NCBI GenBank assembly: GCA_963169665.1
Contig: CAUJET010000034.1
Location: 1-52,117 of the forward strand
Source of the DNA: Actinomycetota bacterium
Lineage (GTDB): Bacteria > Actinomycetota > Acidimicrobiia > Acidimicrobiales > Ilumatobacteraceae
Length of the DNA stretch: 52,117 bases
Reading direction: 5' to 3'
In this document: piece after piece, positions 36,319-47,543 of the stretch
Layout: each line of letters opens with the position of its first letter
Position numbering within the stretch: position 1 is the first letter of the stretch
Translations under genes and position numbers: made by a program
Notes under the pieces: model-generated
Seen by the model: only the letters and a program-made list of their open reading frames with translations
What the model was told of the DNA's origin: nothing
Databases searched by the model: none

Positions 36319-37482
36319 TCAGCCCGGGAGCAGCGACTCCACGCGGGGCACGATCTCGTCGAGGTCGGGCATCGCAGCGATCTCGCCAGCGACCGAGCGC
36401 GCGGCCTCGTCGCACCGGCCGGCGAGCAGCTCGCGGATCGCCACGACCAGCGCCTCCTCCGTGCGGTCGCCCATCTCCACCACCCTGCCCGCGCCGGCCC
36501 GGACGAGCGCGTCGGCGTTGTCCCACTGGTCCGCAGCGATGGGCAGGCACAGCTGGGCGACGCCCGCCGCGGCCGCGGCGAGCACGGTGCCGGCACCGGC
36601 GTGGGACACCACCAGCGATGCCCGGGCGAGCACGGCGTCGTGCGGCACGAAGACCTCGATCGCGACGTTGGACGGGACCGGGCCGAGGTGCTCGGCCACC
36701 GCGGGGTTCCCGAGGGTGACCAGCACGTCGGCGTCCACGGCGGCGAGTGCACCGAGCAACGGTCGCCACGGGGCGCGCGCACCCATCTCGGTCCCGAACG
36801 TCACGTAGATCAACGGTCGGTCGATGCCGAGTCCGGCGAGGCCGGAGGGCATCGGTTCGTTCCGTCCGTCGGCGCCGACGGATCGGGGGCGGCACGGGGC
36901 GAGCGTGGGGTGCGTCACGGTGCTGGGCGCGGTCATCGACGGCGGGAACGGATGGAGGTACAGGTGATCGAACCAACCGGCATCGCCCGCCGGCGCCAGC
37001 CCGGCAGCGAGCCACAGCGCAGCCACGCTGTCGGCGACGGCGGCCTCGATCGTGGGCGAGACCACATCGCTGAACGCGTAGGTCACGTGCGGGATGCCAC
37101 GCGCGCTGGCCAGGGGAGCGGCCGCCAGTTCGGCCACCTCGTGGAGCACGAGATCGGGGCGGAGCTCGTCGAAGAGGGGGAGCAACGCATCGCGCATCAC
37201 GGGAGCCGAGAGCGTTCCGAACATCGTCGGCATCGCCTCGATGCGTCGGTCGCGCGGTGCGAGCCGGGCGAGGTGCTCGGTGAGCGACGCGAACCGCTGG
37301 TTGCGCGGCCCGACATCGGGCCCGGCGGGACGGGTCGCGAGGCCGAACGCCTCGACCGTCCGACACGAGCTGGGACCGGTCGCCCAGGTGATCTCGTGCC
37401 CTCGGTCCCGCAGCGCGAGCGCGAGCGGGACCATCGGGTGGATGTGGCCGGTGCCCGGCGTGGAGGTGACGAGGATGCGCAT
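36319..37482 (-). CDS. Glycosyltransferase, MGT/UGT-like (GT1)
   Basis: The 387-residue GT-B fold enzyme transfers a sugar from a nucleotide donor to a small molecule or lipid, like macrolide and glycopeptide glycosyltransferases. The N-terminal ILVTSTPGTGHIHPMVPLA and the C-terminal donor-site motif VVSHAGAGTVLAAAAAGVAQLCLP with PIAADQWDNA are diagnostic. A very strong AAGGAGGG ribosome binding site fixes the ATG at 37482. It is 89 bases downstream of the PAC2 gene on the same strand. No biosynthetic cluster surrounds it, so the acceptor is unknown. Confidence 0.88.
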   Translation of the reverse strand: MRILVTSTPGTGHIHPMVPLALALRDRGHEITWATGPSSCRTVEAFGLATRPAGPDVGPRNQRFASLTEHLARLAPRDRRIEAMPTMFGTLSAPVMRDALLPLFDELRPDLVLHEVAELAAAPLASARGIPHVTYAFSDVVSPTIEAAVADSVAALWLAAGLAPAGDAGWFDHLYLHPFPPSMTAPSTVTHPTLAPCRPRSVGADGRNEPMPSGLAGLGIDRPLIYVTFGTEMGARAPWRPLLGALAAVDADVLVTLGNPAVAEHLGPVPSNVAIEVFVPHDAVLARASLVVSHAGAGTVLAAAAAGVAQLCLPIAADQWDNADALVRAGAGRVVEMGDRTEEALVVAIRELLAGRCDEAARSVAGEIAAMPDLDEIVPRVESLLPG

Positions 37483-37571
37483 CGACCCTCCTTTCCCCGC
37501 CAGCATGCCCCATCTCGGCGCGAGCAGCGGATCGTGACCGGATCGCGGGCGACCACGGGGCCGCCGGCGGC

Positions 37572-38480
37572 TCAACGATCGTCGTCGGACGGGCTGCCGC
37601 CGCCCTCGTCACCCTGCTCCCGGAGGAACCGCTCGAAGTCGGCGGCGAGATCCTCACCGGTGGGCAGCGACGCCTCGGCGCGACGGTCGTACTCGGCCTC
37701 GAGCATCGTGAGGTACAACCCGGCCTGGCGGTCGTCGGCGACCGCCTCGTCGTGCAACAGACGCCACCGTGCGATGTCGTCCGCGAAACGTGCATGGCCG
37801 GTCGGAACGTCGAGCACGTGCTCGAGGTGCTGCAGCAGCGCGACCGACGACTTGGGGTGGCGCGCGCTGCCCAGGTAGTGGGGGACGCCGACGCGCAGCG
37901 ACACCGCTGGGATGCGAGCGGCGTCGAGGCGTTGCTGGAGCACGCCGACGAGGCCGGTGATGCCCTGGTAGGTGGGGCGCGACAGCCCGAGCGCACGCAC
38001 CAGGCCGTCGGTGGTGCTGCTGCCCACGACGAGCGGCGGCCGGGTGTGCGGCACGGCTTCGGCTGCGGCGCCGACCGTCACGACCACGCTGCAGCCGAGC
38101 CGTCGGGCGACGGCGATGATCGAATCGGCGAAGGTCGCGAATCGGAGGTGCGGCTCCACGCCCGACAGCACGACCAGATCGTGTGCGCGCCCGGGATTGC
38201 GCATCAGACGGAACTCGTTGCTCGGCCATCGCACGTGGCGCTCGTCGTCGTCGTCGAGATAGACCTCGGGGCGTTCCTGGGTGAAGTCGTAGAACGGGTC
38301 GGGGTCGATCGAGGCGACGACCGGGGCCACGCGGTCGTTGAGCAGTTCGTCGAGCGCGCCGGTCGCGACTTCTGCGACGTCGAACCATCCGCGCAGTGCG
38401 ACCACCATGATCGGCGCGTGCAGCGGGCCGAGCGCGTACATCTCGTCGAAAGCGGTGGTGAGGACCTCGTCGACGTTCAC
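37572..38480 (-). CDS. PAC2 family protein
   Basis: The 302-residue protein matches the PAC2 (proteasome assembly chaperone 2) fold found in actinobacteria and archaea. Visible parts are VALRGWFDVAEVATGALDEL, the FYDFTQERPEVYLDDD segment, and VVTVGAAAEAVPHTRP with a Gly-rich end of a central strand. The C-terminal third is helical and acidic, ending in a poly-Asp/Arg tail. In actinobacteria the family is widespread, and its link to the proteasome is suggested but not established. It has a GTG start at 38480. It may be cotranscribed with the glycosyltransferase downstream. Confidence 0.85.
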   Translation of the reverse strand: MNVDEVLTTAFDEMYALGPLHAPIMVVALRGWFDVAEVATGALDELLNDRVAPVVASIDPDPFYDFTQERPEVYLDDDDERHVRWPSNEFRLMRNPGRAHDLVVLSGVEPHLRFATFADSIIAVARRLGCSVVVTVGAAAEAVPHTRPPLVVGSSTTDGLVRALGLSRPTYQGITGLVGVLQQRLDAARIPAVSLRVGVPHYLGSARHPKSSVALLQHLEHVLDVPTGHARFADDIARWRLLHDEAVADDRQAGLYLTMLEAEYDRRAEASLPTGEDLAADFERFLREQGDEGGGSPSDDDR

Positions 38481-38554
38481 GACGACATCATCTCAGCCGC
38501 GCCCCCGGACGCCGTGTCTGTGCTCATGACCGGTCGCGGCTCCGCCTGGCGCTG

Positions 38555-41057
<2,503 letters not shown>

Positions 41058-41058
<1 letters not shown>

Positions 41059-42272
41059 TGGCACTCGACGGCTCGCACCCGCACGATCTGCAAGGTCCGC
41101 ACGATCCGTACGGGTTCGACACCGTCGACCTCGCGTGGCTGCGCGCCAAGCCGGGCACCAAGTGGCACAAAGAACCCGAGCTGCTCAACACCTGGGTGGC
41201 CGACATGGACTTCGCGACGCCACCGGTCGTCCTCGACGCACTGCAGGCGCGCCTCGCCCGGGCCGATCTCGGCTACGCCGATTGGGGGTACCCGCATCCG
41301 CAGACCCCGGCGTGCCGGGTGTTCGCCGAACGGGCGGCCCGCCGCTACCAGTGGCACGTCGACCCGGCGGAGGTGCGCGACTTCTGCGACGTGATGCAGG
41401 CCGTGCAGGTGATGCTGCACCTGGCGACCGCACCCGGTGACGGCGTGGTGCTGCACACCCCGTCGTACCCGCCGTTGTGGAAGACGCTGCAGGCGATGGG
41501 TCGCCGTCAGATCGACGTCCCCGCCCGCGTCGACGCCGCCGGGGTGCACTTCGACTACGACGAGCTCGAGCGCCGGCTCACGAACGAGCCGGCGAAGGTG
41601 TTGCTGTTGTGCCACCCGCACAACCCGACCGGTCATCGCTTCGCCGTCGACGAGCTCGTCCGTCTCGTCGCGATCGCCGAGCGCTTCGACCTGTTGATCC
41701 TCAGCGACGAGATCCACGCCGATCTCACCTACGACGCGATGCACGTGCCGATCGCGTCGATCGCCGGTGCCGCCGCCCGCACGGTGTCGGTGCACTCGGC
41801 ATCGAAGGCGTTCAACCTCGCGGGAATGCGCCACGCGGTCGCACACATCGGACCGACATGGCTGCGCGATGGACTGCTGGACTTCCCCGATCACCTCCTC
41901 GGCGCGATCAACCTCCTGGCCGCGGAAGCGACCGTGGCGGCATGGGAGCAGGGCGACGACTGGCTCGACGCGGTCGTCGCACACCTCGATCGCGTGCGGC
42001 TCCGTTTCGCCGAGCTGGTCGCCGAACGGCTCCCGACCGTGAAGCATCGACCGCCTGCCGCGACCTACCTCGCCTGGCTCGACTGCCGCGACACCGGCAT
42101 CGGCGACGAACCGGTGCTCGCCTGTCGCGAGGCCGGGCTGAAGGTGAGCGACGGCAACGACTTCGGTCCCTCGGGCGCAGGCCACGTGCGGGTGAACCTG
42201 GCGACGAGCACCGCGATCGTGGAACAGATCGTCGACCGGCTCGCGGCGGTGTTCGGCGCCGACCGCGCCTGA
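41058..42272 (+). CDS. MalY/PatB-type C-S lyase or aminotransferase
   Basis: The 404-residue fold-type I PLP enzyme is of the MalY/PatB group, which cleaves cystathionine or cysteine conjugates to pyruvate, ammonia and a thiol. It has WVADMDFATPPVV near the N-terminus, GYADWGYPHP, LLCHPHNPTGHRF, ILSDEIHADLTYD and the PLP lysine motif SASKAFNLAGMRHA. Overlap with the upstream aminotransferase gene indicates a two-gene operon. Together with metY (31773) it could serve methionine synthesis or sulfur recycling, though this is only suggested by family. Confidence 0.88.
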
Positions 42273-42290
42273 CATCCGTTGCTCGAGCGC

Positions 42291-43085
42291 TCAGGCCCAC
42301 CACAGCGGGTGGTGCAGCGCCAGGGCGCCGAGCAGCACCACCACGGCGCACTCCGACACCTGCTCCGCCGCGCCCAGCACGTCGCCGCTGATGCCGCCGA
42401 TCTTGTGGCGTGACAGCGCGCCGACCGCGAGCACCGCCACGAGCGACACGCCGAGCGCCGGCACCGCCCACCAGCCGACGGCGATCCCGCCGAACGCTGC
42501 CGCCATCGTGAACGTGACGATGCCGCGAGCGCTGGTCGTCGCCTGGCCGTAGTCGGCCCCGAGGCCCGAGTGTCGGGCGAGCGGCACGACCGCCATCAAC
42601 GCCACCGCCGCCCCGCGAGCGATCACGTGTGCCGCGACGGCCGACGCGAACAGCGTGGCGCCGCTCGGCATCGACCCGAGCGCGACGGTGCGGACGACGA
42701 TCGAGGCGCACATCGCGGCCACCCCGTACGTGCCGTGGCGCGAGTCCTTCATGATCTCGAGCCGTCGCTCCACCGTGTACCCCCCGCCGAACGCGTCGGC
42801 GATGTCGCCGAGGCCGTCCTCGTGGAAGGCGCCGGTGACGAGCAGACCCGCCGTGACCGCAAGGGCACCGGCCACGAGCGGCGCAGTCCACTGGAAGGCG
42901 AGCGCACCGAGCCCGCCTGCCAGGGCTCCGATCACGGCGCCGGCGAGGGGGAACCAGACGACCATCGCCGCCATGTCGGGCGCCCGTCGCAACCGCACGG
43001 GCAACCGGGTCAGGAACTGCAGAGCGGCGAACGGCCCGATCGCCGGCAGCCCACCCCGAGGCTCAGTCGTCGGCTCGTCCCCCAT
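42291..43085 (-). CDS. cobS: Adenosylcobinamide-GDP ribazoletransferase
   Basis: The 264-residue membrane enzyme joins adenosylcobinamide-GDP and alpha-ribazole (or its phosphate), the last assembly step of cobalamin. It has several hydrophobic helices. The family motif GAFHEDGLGDIADAFGGG (about 85-102) is present, followed by RRLEIMKDSRHGTYG. It is the last gene of the minus-strand cobO-cobU-cobT-cobS operon and starts immediately after the cobT stop. GKIGG-type residues occur as RHKIGGISGDVLGA near the C-terminus. Confidence 0.93.
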   Translation of the reverse strand: MGDEPTTEPRGGLPAIGPFAALQFLTRLPVRLRRAPDMAAMVVWFPLAGAVIGALAGGLGALAFQWTAPLVAGALAVTAGLLVTGAFHEDGLGDIADAFGGGYTVERRLEIMKDSRHGTYGVAAMCASIVVRTVALGSMPSGATLFASAVAAHVIARGAAVALMAVVPLARHSGLGADYGQATTSARGIVTFTMAAAFGGIAVGWWAVPALGVSLVAVLAVGALSRHKIGGISGDVLGAAEQVSECAVVVLLGALALHHPLWWA

Positions 43086-44072
43086 TCAGCGGAACCACTC
43101 CGCGAACGTCGGGACCTCCGTGATCCCCGCACACGCCATCGCCACCAACGGCACTGCCGCCATCGCTCCCGACCCTTCGCCGAGGCGCATCTCGAGGTCG
43201 AGCAACGGCTGCTTTCCGAGTCGCTCGAGCAGTCGTCGGTGGCCTGGCTCCGAGGAGCAGTGGCCCACGAGACAGTGGTCGAGTGCGTCGCCCCGGGCGG
43301 TCGCGAGCGGCATGGCCGCAGCGGTCACGACGTAGCCGTCGATGAGCACCGGCAGGTTCCGATGACGCGCCGCGACGATCGCTGCAGCCATGGCGACCAG
43401 TTCGGCACCGCCCACCTCGCGCAGCACCTCCAACGGGTCGAGCACGCCGGCGATGCGATCGACGGCGAGCCGCACCGCATCGCGCTTGCGGTCGAGCCCC
43501 TCGTCGTCGACGCCCGTGCCGCGGCCCACCCAGGCGGCCACCTCGCCACCCCCGAGCGCCGCGGCGACCGCGGCGGCTGCGGTGGTGTTGCCGATGCCCA
43601 TCTCGCCCACCACGAGCAGGTCGGCGTCGAGCCCGGCGACGGCGTCGCGCCCGGCGGCGGCCGCCTCCTGGAAGCGTTCGGGCGACATCGCCGACTCGAA
43701 CCGGATGTCGCCGGTGGGACGGCCGACGCCGACGTCGATCGCGTCGACGGTGGCACCTGCCACCGCGGCGAACGCACTCACCGTCGACTTGCCGGCGCGG
43801 TAGGCGGCGAGCATGGCGGCGGTGACGTCGACCGGGTACTTGCTCACCCCGGCGGCCGTGACCCCGTGGTCGGCGGCGAAGATCAGGGCGGCCGGTCGGT
43901 GCACCGCCGGCGACGGCGTGCCCTGCCACTCGGCCACCCAGGCGGCCACCTCGTCGAAGCGGGCGAGCGCACCGGCCGGGCGGAGGATGTCGGCGGCGCG
44001 CTCGCGCACCAGTGCGGCCGACGGACCGTCACCACCGGGCAGATCGGCGAGCGCGGATCGGAACCACGTCAT
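43086..44072 (-). CDS. cobT: Nicotinate-nucleotide-DMB phosphoribosyltransferase
   Basis: The 328-residue cytoplasmic enzyme makes alpha-ribazole phosphate from nicotinate mononucleotide and 5,6-dimethylbenzimidazole, giving the lower ligand of B12. FAADHGVTAAGVSKYP, GEMGIGNTTAAAAV, and the catalytic Glu in MRLGEGSGAMAA are the family motifs. It overlaps the cobU stop by four bases (ATGA) and abuts cobS. The set cobT-cobU-cobS-cobO suffices for nucleotide loop assembly and adenosylation of an imported corrinoid. No corrin ring genes are in the window. Confidence 0.94.
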   Translation of the reverse strand: MTWFRSALADLPGGDGPSAALVRERAADILRPAGALARFDEVAAWVAEWQGTPSPAVHRPAALIFAADHGVTAAGVSKYPVDVTAAMLAAYRAGKSTVSAFAAVAGATVDAIDVGVGRPTGDIRFESAMSPERFQEAAAAGRDAVAGLDADLLVVGEMGIGNTTAAAAVAAALGGGEVAAWVGRGTGVDDEGLDRKRDAVRLAVDRIAGVLDPLEVLREVGGAELVAMAAAIVAARHRNLPVLIDGYVVTAAAMPLATARGDALDHCLVGHCSSEPGHRRLLERLGKQPLLDLEMRLGEGSGAMAAVPLVAMACAGITEVPTFAEWFR

Positions 44073-44605
44073 GAGAGGACCTCCCAGGGGTCGACCAGTG
44101 GCAGGGCGCGACCTGCGACGAGGAACAGCGCTCGATCGGCGGCGGCGGCCACGCGCTGGTTGAGACGACCGAGATCGTCACGGTACACGCGACCGAGTCG
44201 GGTGTCCGGGTGCAGGCCGAGGCCGACCTCGTTCGACACGACGACGGTCGGCCCCGTCCGCGCGACGAGCGCCGCCACCACCGCATCGACCGCAGCTGCC
44301 CGGGCCGACTCGTGGGGGAGGTGATGATGCACGTTGCCCAGCCACACCGTGAGGCAGTCGACGATCACGAGCGCGTCGACCGGCGTCGCCGCGATCGCGT
44401 CGGCGAGTTCGACCGGCGCCTCGACCGTCGGCCAGTCGGGGCGCTCGCGCCGGTGCGCGGCCACGCGGTCGCGCAGGTCGTCGTCGAACGGTTCGGTGGT
44501 GGCGACGAAGACGACGTCCCCGCCACCGTGGACATGACGCTCGCCGAGCCGCACCGCCAGGGTGCTCTTGCCGCTGCGCGCGCCGCCGAGGAGGAAGGTG
44601 ATCAC
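44069..44605 (-). CDS. cobU: Adenosylcobinamide kinase/guanylyltransferase
   Basis: The 178-residue bifunctional enzyme phosphorylates adenosylcobinamide and then adds GMP. Its P-loop is LLGGARSGKSTLAVRLG (about 5-21), and the family signatures VVVSNEVGLGLHPDTRLGR and VIVDCLTVWLGN are intact. The guanylation-site His lies in the AAHRRERPDWPTVEAP segment. It lies 28 bases downstream of cobO and overlaps cobT. Length is normal for the family. Confidence 0.94.
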   Translation of the reverse strand: MITFLLGGARSGKSTLAVRLGERHVHGGGDVVFVATTEPFDDDLRDRVAAHRRERPDWPTVEAPVELADAIAATPVDALVIVDCLTVWLGNVHHHLPHESARAAAVDAVVAALVARTGPTVVVSNEVGLGLHPDTRLGRVYRDDLGRLNQRVAAAADRALFLVAGRALPLVDPWEVLS

Positions 44606-44633
44606 GTCGTCGGCTCGATCCGGCAGCCGGCCA

Positions 44634-45251
44634 TCAGTAGTCGATACCGCGCTTGGCGGCGATGCCCTCGTCGTACGCGTGCTTCACCTTGCGCATCTCG
44701 GTGACCGTGTCCGCCGCGGCGATCAGCGCGTCGCTCGCATCGCGTCCGGTGACGATGACGCTGACGTTGCGCGGGCGCCCGACGAGCGTGGCGACGACGT
44801 CGTCGGCGTCGACCCATCCCCAGTTCATGAGATAGGTGAGCTCGTCGAGGATGACCAGGCGGTGCTCGCCCGCTCGCACGATCGCCGCGGCCTGCTCCCA
44901 TCCCGCTCGGGCCAACGCCTTGTCGTGTTCGAGGTCGTTCGAGTCCCACGTGAACCCGTCACCGGCGTTCACCCACGTGACGCCGAGGTCGCGGCCCACC
45001 TGCTCCTCGCCGACCTTCCAGTCGCCGCTCTTCACGAACTGCACCACCGCGACCTTCCAGCCGCGGGCGATCGCTCGCACCATCACGCCGAACGCAGCGG
45101 AGCTCTTGCCCTTGCCGTCGCCGGTGTTGACGAGCAACAACGAGTCGGCACCGCGGAGCCCGAATGGGCGGGGGTCGTCGGTGGGCGGATCGTCGGGCGA
45201 CATGCCGGCATCGCTCGGGACGGAGGCCTCAGGATCGGGTGTGTCGCTCAT
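44634..45251 (-). CDS. cobO: Corrinoid adenosyltransferase
   Basis: The 205-residue enzyme transfers the adenosyl group of ATP to cob(I)alamin or cobinamide. It belongs to the CobO/BtuR family: P-loop VNTGDGKGKSSAAFG (about 51-65), VVQFVKSGDWKVGEE, WVNAGDGFTW and LVILDELTYLMNWGWVD are present. The first 40 residues are an acidic Pro/Asp-rich extension. It is the first gene of the minus-strand cob operon. The ATG at 45251 is preceded by a TACGCT hexamer at 9 bases. The promoter overlaps that of the riboswitch on the other strand. Confidence 0.94.
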   Translation of the reverse strand: MSDTPDPEASVPSDAGMSPDDPPTDDPRPFGLRGADSLLLVNTGDGKGKSSAAFGVMVRAIARGWKVAVVQFVKSGDWKVGEEQVGRDLGVTWVNAGDGFTWDSNDLEHDKALARAGWEQAAAIVRAGEHRLVILDELTYLMNWGWVDADDVVATLVGRPRNVSVIVTGRDASDALIAAADTVTEMRKVKHAYDEGIAAKRGIDY

Positions 45252-45255
45252 GGGC

Positions 45256-45284
45256 TTGGGAGCGTACCGATGACGCGCTATGGT
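45256..45284 (+). promoter_or_regulatory. Candidate promoter of the btu operon
   Basis: TTGGGA (45256-45261) and TATGGT (45279-45284) are 17 bases apart, placing the transcript start at about 45291, at the beginning of the riboswitch. The cobO -10-like element (45261-45266, minus strand) overlaps it. Confidence 0.5.
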
Positions 45285-45411
45285 CGCTTCGCTCGAACCC
45301 AGCGAAGTCCGGTTCAACTCCGGCACTGTCCCGCAACGGTGAAGCGTGCGATCCGCACCTGGCAACAGGTGTGCTCGACACGACAAGTCCGGTCGCCTGG
45401 CTCGAGCGCGA
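45285..45411 (+). ncRNA. Cobalamin riboswitch upstream of btuFCD
   Basis: Conserved B12-element parts occur in order: CGAACCCAGCGAAGTCCGG, then CCGGCACTGTCCCGCAACGG with TGA, and a closing B12-box-like ACAAGTCCGGTCGCCTGG (45382-45400). The flanking GCTCG/CGAGC sequences could close the outer stem. It lies between the btu promoter and the btuF ribosome binding site, so binding of adenosylcobalamin should repress the uptake genes. Exact ends are approximate. Confidence 0.85.
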
Positions 45412-45473
45412 AGACCAACCCTCGAGGCAAGGGCGGCTCGCGACGGGGAGTTCCCCGTTCGATCCTCAACTTG

Positions 45474-45518
45474 TCCTCCCGCTCGGAGGACCCGGTGTCC
45501 TCCAGAAAGCTCGGAGGA
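45474..45518 (+). promoter_or_regulatory. Riboswitch expression platform hiding the btuF ribosome binding site
   Basis: TCCTCC at 45474-45479 and 45498-45503 alternates with GGAGGA at 45485-45490 and 45513-45518. The last GGAGGA is the Shine-Dalgarno site, 9 bases before the btuF ATG. It can pair with either TCCTCC, giving a local hairpin that hides the site. A separate hairpin ACGGGGA/TCCCCGT precedes it (about 45443-45458). Confidence 0.65.
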
Positions 45519-45527
45519 TCCGAACCC

Positions 45528-46517
45528 ATGAAGCAGTTCCGCAGAGTCCTGGCGCTCGCCACCGTCTCCCTCGTCGCCCTCGCCGCCTGCGGCGACGACG
45601 CCGAGGAGACCACCGCGACCGATCCGGCGGCCACCGCCACCACCGCAGCGCCGGCAGCGACCGAGGAGCCGGCCGACGCGACGACCGCGCCGGCGGCGAC
45701 CGAGCCGGCAGCGCCCGACGAACCGGTCGGCGACGTGGCCCAGGCCATCGTGAGCCTGTCGCCGACCGCCACAGAGATCCTGTTCGCGATCGGTGCCGGC
45801 GACCAGGTGATCGCCGTCGACGACCAGAGCAACTACCCGGCCGAGGCCGCCGCCAAGGCGTCCGCGCTGTCGGGCTACGAGCCCAACGTCGAAGCGATCG
45901 CCGCCTACGAACCCGACCTCGTCCTGCACGACGGCACGACCGACCTCGCGACCTCGCTCGACACCCTCGGCATCTCGGACTGGGTGGGCGCGGCGGCGCT
46001 GTCGTTCGATGACATCTACGTGCAGATCGAACAGCTCGGCGCCGCCACCGGCCATGTGGCCGAGGCAGCGGAGCTCGTCGCGAACATGCAGGCCGACATC
46101 GCCGACGCCGTGGCGTCCGTGCCGGCGCTGGAGACGCCACTCGCGTTCTACCACGAGCTCGATCCCACGTTCTACAGCGTCACGTCGAACACGTTCATCG
46201 GCCAGGTCTACGGCCTGTTCGGCCTCCGCAACGTCGCGGACACCGCCGAGGGCACCAGCGACTACCCACAGCTGAGCGCCGAGTTCCTCATCAGCCAGAG
46301 CCCCGATCTGATCTTCCTCGCCGACACGAAGTGCTGCGGCGAGACGGTCGAGACCGTGGCCGCCCGCCCCGGCTGGGACGCCATCTCAGCGGTCGCCAAC
46401 GGCGGCGTCGTCGCGCTCGACGACGACGTGGCCAGCCGCTGGGGGCCGCGGGTGGTGGAGCTCGTGCAGACGATCGCCGACAGCGTCAACGCTGTCGCCA
46501 CGGTCACGGCAGGCTGA
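45528..46517 (+). CDS. btuF: Cobalamin-binding lipoprotein of the B12 ABC transporter
   Basis: The 329-residue lipoprotein has a signal peptide with lipobox (SLVALAAC, Cys21) and a Glu/Ala/Thr linker of about 45 residues. A BtuF/FhuD-like binding domain follows, with IVSLSPTATEILFAIGAGDQ, LSGYEPNVEAIAAYEPDLVL, and the late ASRWGPRVVELVQTI. It captures corrinoids outside the membrane for the permease and ATPase encoded next. ADTKCCGETV carries adjacent cysteines, which may be structural. Assignment to B12 rather than siderophore rests on the riboswitch and neighbouring cob genes. Confidence 0.9.
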   Translation: MKQFRRVLALATVSLVALAACGDDAEETTATDPAATATTAAPAATEEPADATTAPAATEPAAPDEPVGDVAQAIVSLSPTATEILFAIGAGDQVIAVDDQSNYPAEAAAKASALSGYEPNVEAIAAYEPDLVLHDGTTDLATSLDTLGISDWVGAAALSFDDIYVQIEQLGAATGHVAEAAELVANMQADIADAVASVPALETPLAFYHELDPTFYSVTSNTFIGQVYGLFGLRNVADTAEGTSDYPQLSAEFLISQSPDLIFLADTKCCGETVETVAARPGWDAISAVANGGVVALDDDVASRWGPRVVELVQTIADSVNAVATVTAG

Positions 46518-46523
46518 CCCCTC

Positions 46524-47543
46524 GTGCTCGCCGATCCACTCGCCCGGACCGCGACGACCGCACGCTCGGTCGCCGCGCGCCCGGGCAGGTGGTGGCTGCC
46601 CGCTTCGCTCGTGTTGCTGGCGGTCGCGTTGTTCCTCGGGGTGATGGTCGGTCCGGCCGGCAACTGGGGGTCGGCCGACTGGAACATCATCTGGAACGTC
46701 CGCCTGCCGCGCGTCGTGCTCGCCGGCATCGTCGGTGCCACCCTCTCGCTGTCGGGCGCGAGTTACCAGGGCGTGTTCCGCAACCCGCTCGTCGACCCGT
46801 ACCTGCTCGGGGTGGCAGCCGGTGCCGGCCTCGGCGCGACCATCGTGTTCGCAGTCGGGCGGGCGTCGACCACGACGTGGTTGATCGACCCGTTGCCGCT
46901 GGCCGCCTTCATCGGTGGGCTGCTGGCCGTGCTGCTCACCTACCTCGTCGGCGCGTCGTTCGGGGCGAACCGCAACGGGGTGACGTTGGTGCTCGCAGGC
47001 GTGGCCGTCACGTCGCTCGCCACCGCGATCCAGGCGTTCGTGCTGCAGCGCAACACCGAGGTGATCCGCGAGGTGTACAGCTGGATCCTCGGTCGGCTCA
47101 CGCTGGCGAACTGGGGTGACGTCCGCCTGGTGCTGCCGTACGTCGTGGTGAGCAGCGCGGTGCTGCTGCTGCACCGACGGCACCTCGACGTGCTTCGCGT
47201 CGGCGACGACGAGGCGATCTCGCTCGGCACCCAGGTCACCCGGGTACGGCTCGTCGTGGTGATCGCCGCGACGATGGGCACCGCCGCGGTCGTCAGCGTC
47301 AGTGGCCTCATCGGGTTCGTCGGCATCGTCGTGCCGCACGCCGTCCGGCTGCTCGCCGGCGCGTCGTACCGTCGGCTGCTGCCGCTCAGCCTGGTGGTCG
47401 GCGCCGCGTTCCTGATCCTGGCGGACATTCCGGGTCGGGTATTGCAGGACCCGGCCGAGACGCCGATCGGTGTGGTCACGGCGTTCTTCGGCGCACCGTT
47501 CTTCATCCTCGTGCTGCGTACTCGCGGGAGGTCGCTCGGATGA
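46524..47543 (+). CDS. btuC: Cobalamin ABC transporter permease
   Basis: The 339-residue FecCD/BtuC-type permease has about ten membrane helices. VRLPRVVLAGIVGATLSLSGASYQG in part, FRNPLVDPYLLGVAAGAGLGA and the C-terminal SGLIGFVGIVVPHAVRLL (ATPase-coupling region) are diagnostic. It starts with a GTG 7 bases after the btuF stop and overlaps btuD (ATGA). Two copies would form the channel with two BtuD subunits. Confidence 0.93.
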   Translation: MLADPLARTATTARSVAARPGRWWLPASLVLLAVALFLGVMVGPAGNWGSADWNIIWNVRLPRVVLAGIVGATLSLSGASYQGVFRNPLVDPYLLGVAAGAGLGATIVFAVGRASTTTWLIDPLPLAAFIGGLLAVLLTYLVGASFGANRNGVTLVLAGVAVTSLATAIQAFVLQRNTEVIREVYSWILGRLTLANWGDVRLVLPYVVVSSAVLLLHRRHLDVLRVGDDEAISLGTQVTRVRLVVVIAATMGTAAVVSVSGLIGFVGIVVPHAVRLLAGASYRRLLPLSLVVGAAFLILADIPGRVLQDPAETPIGVVTAFFGAPFFILVLRTRGRSLG

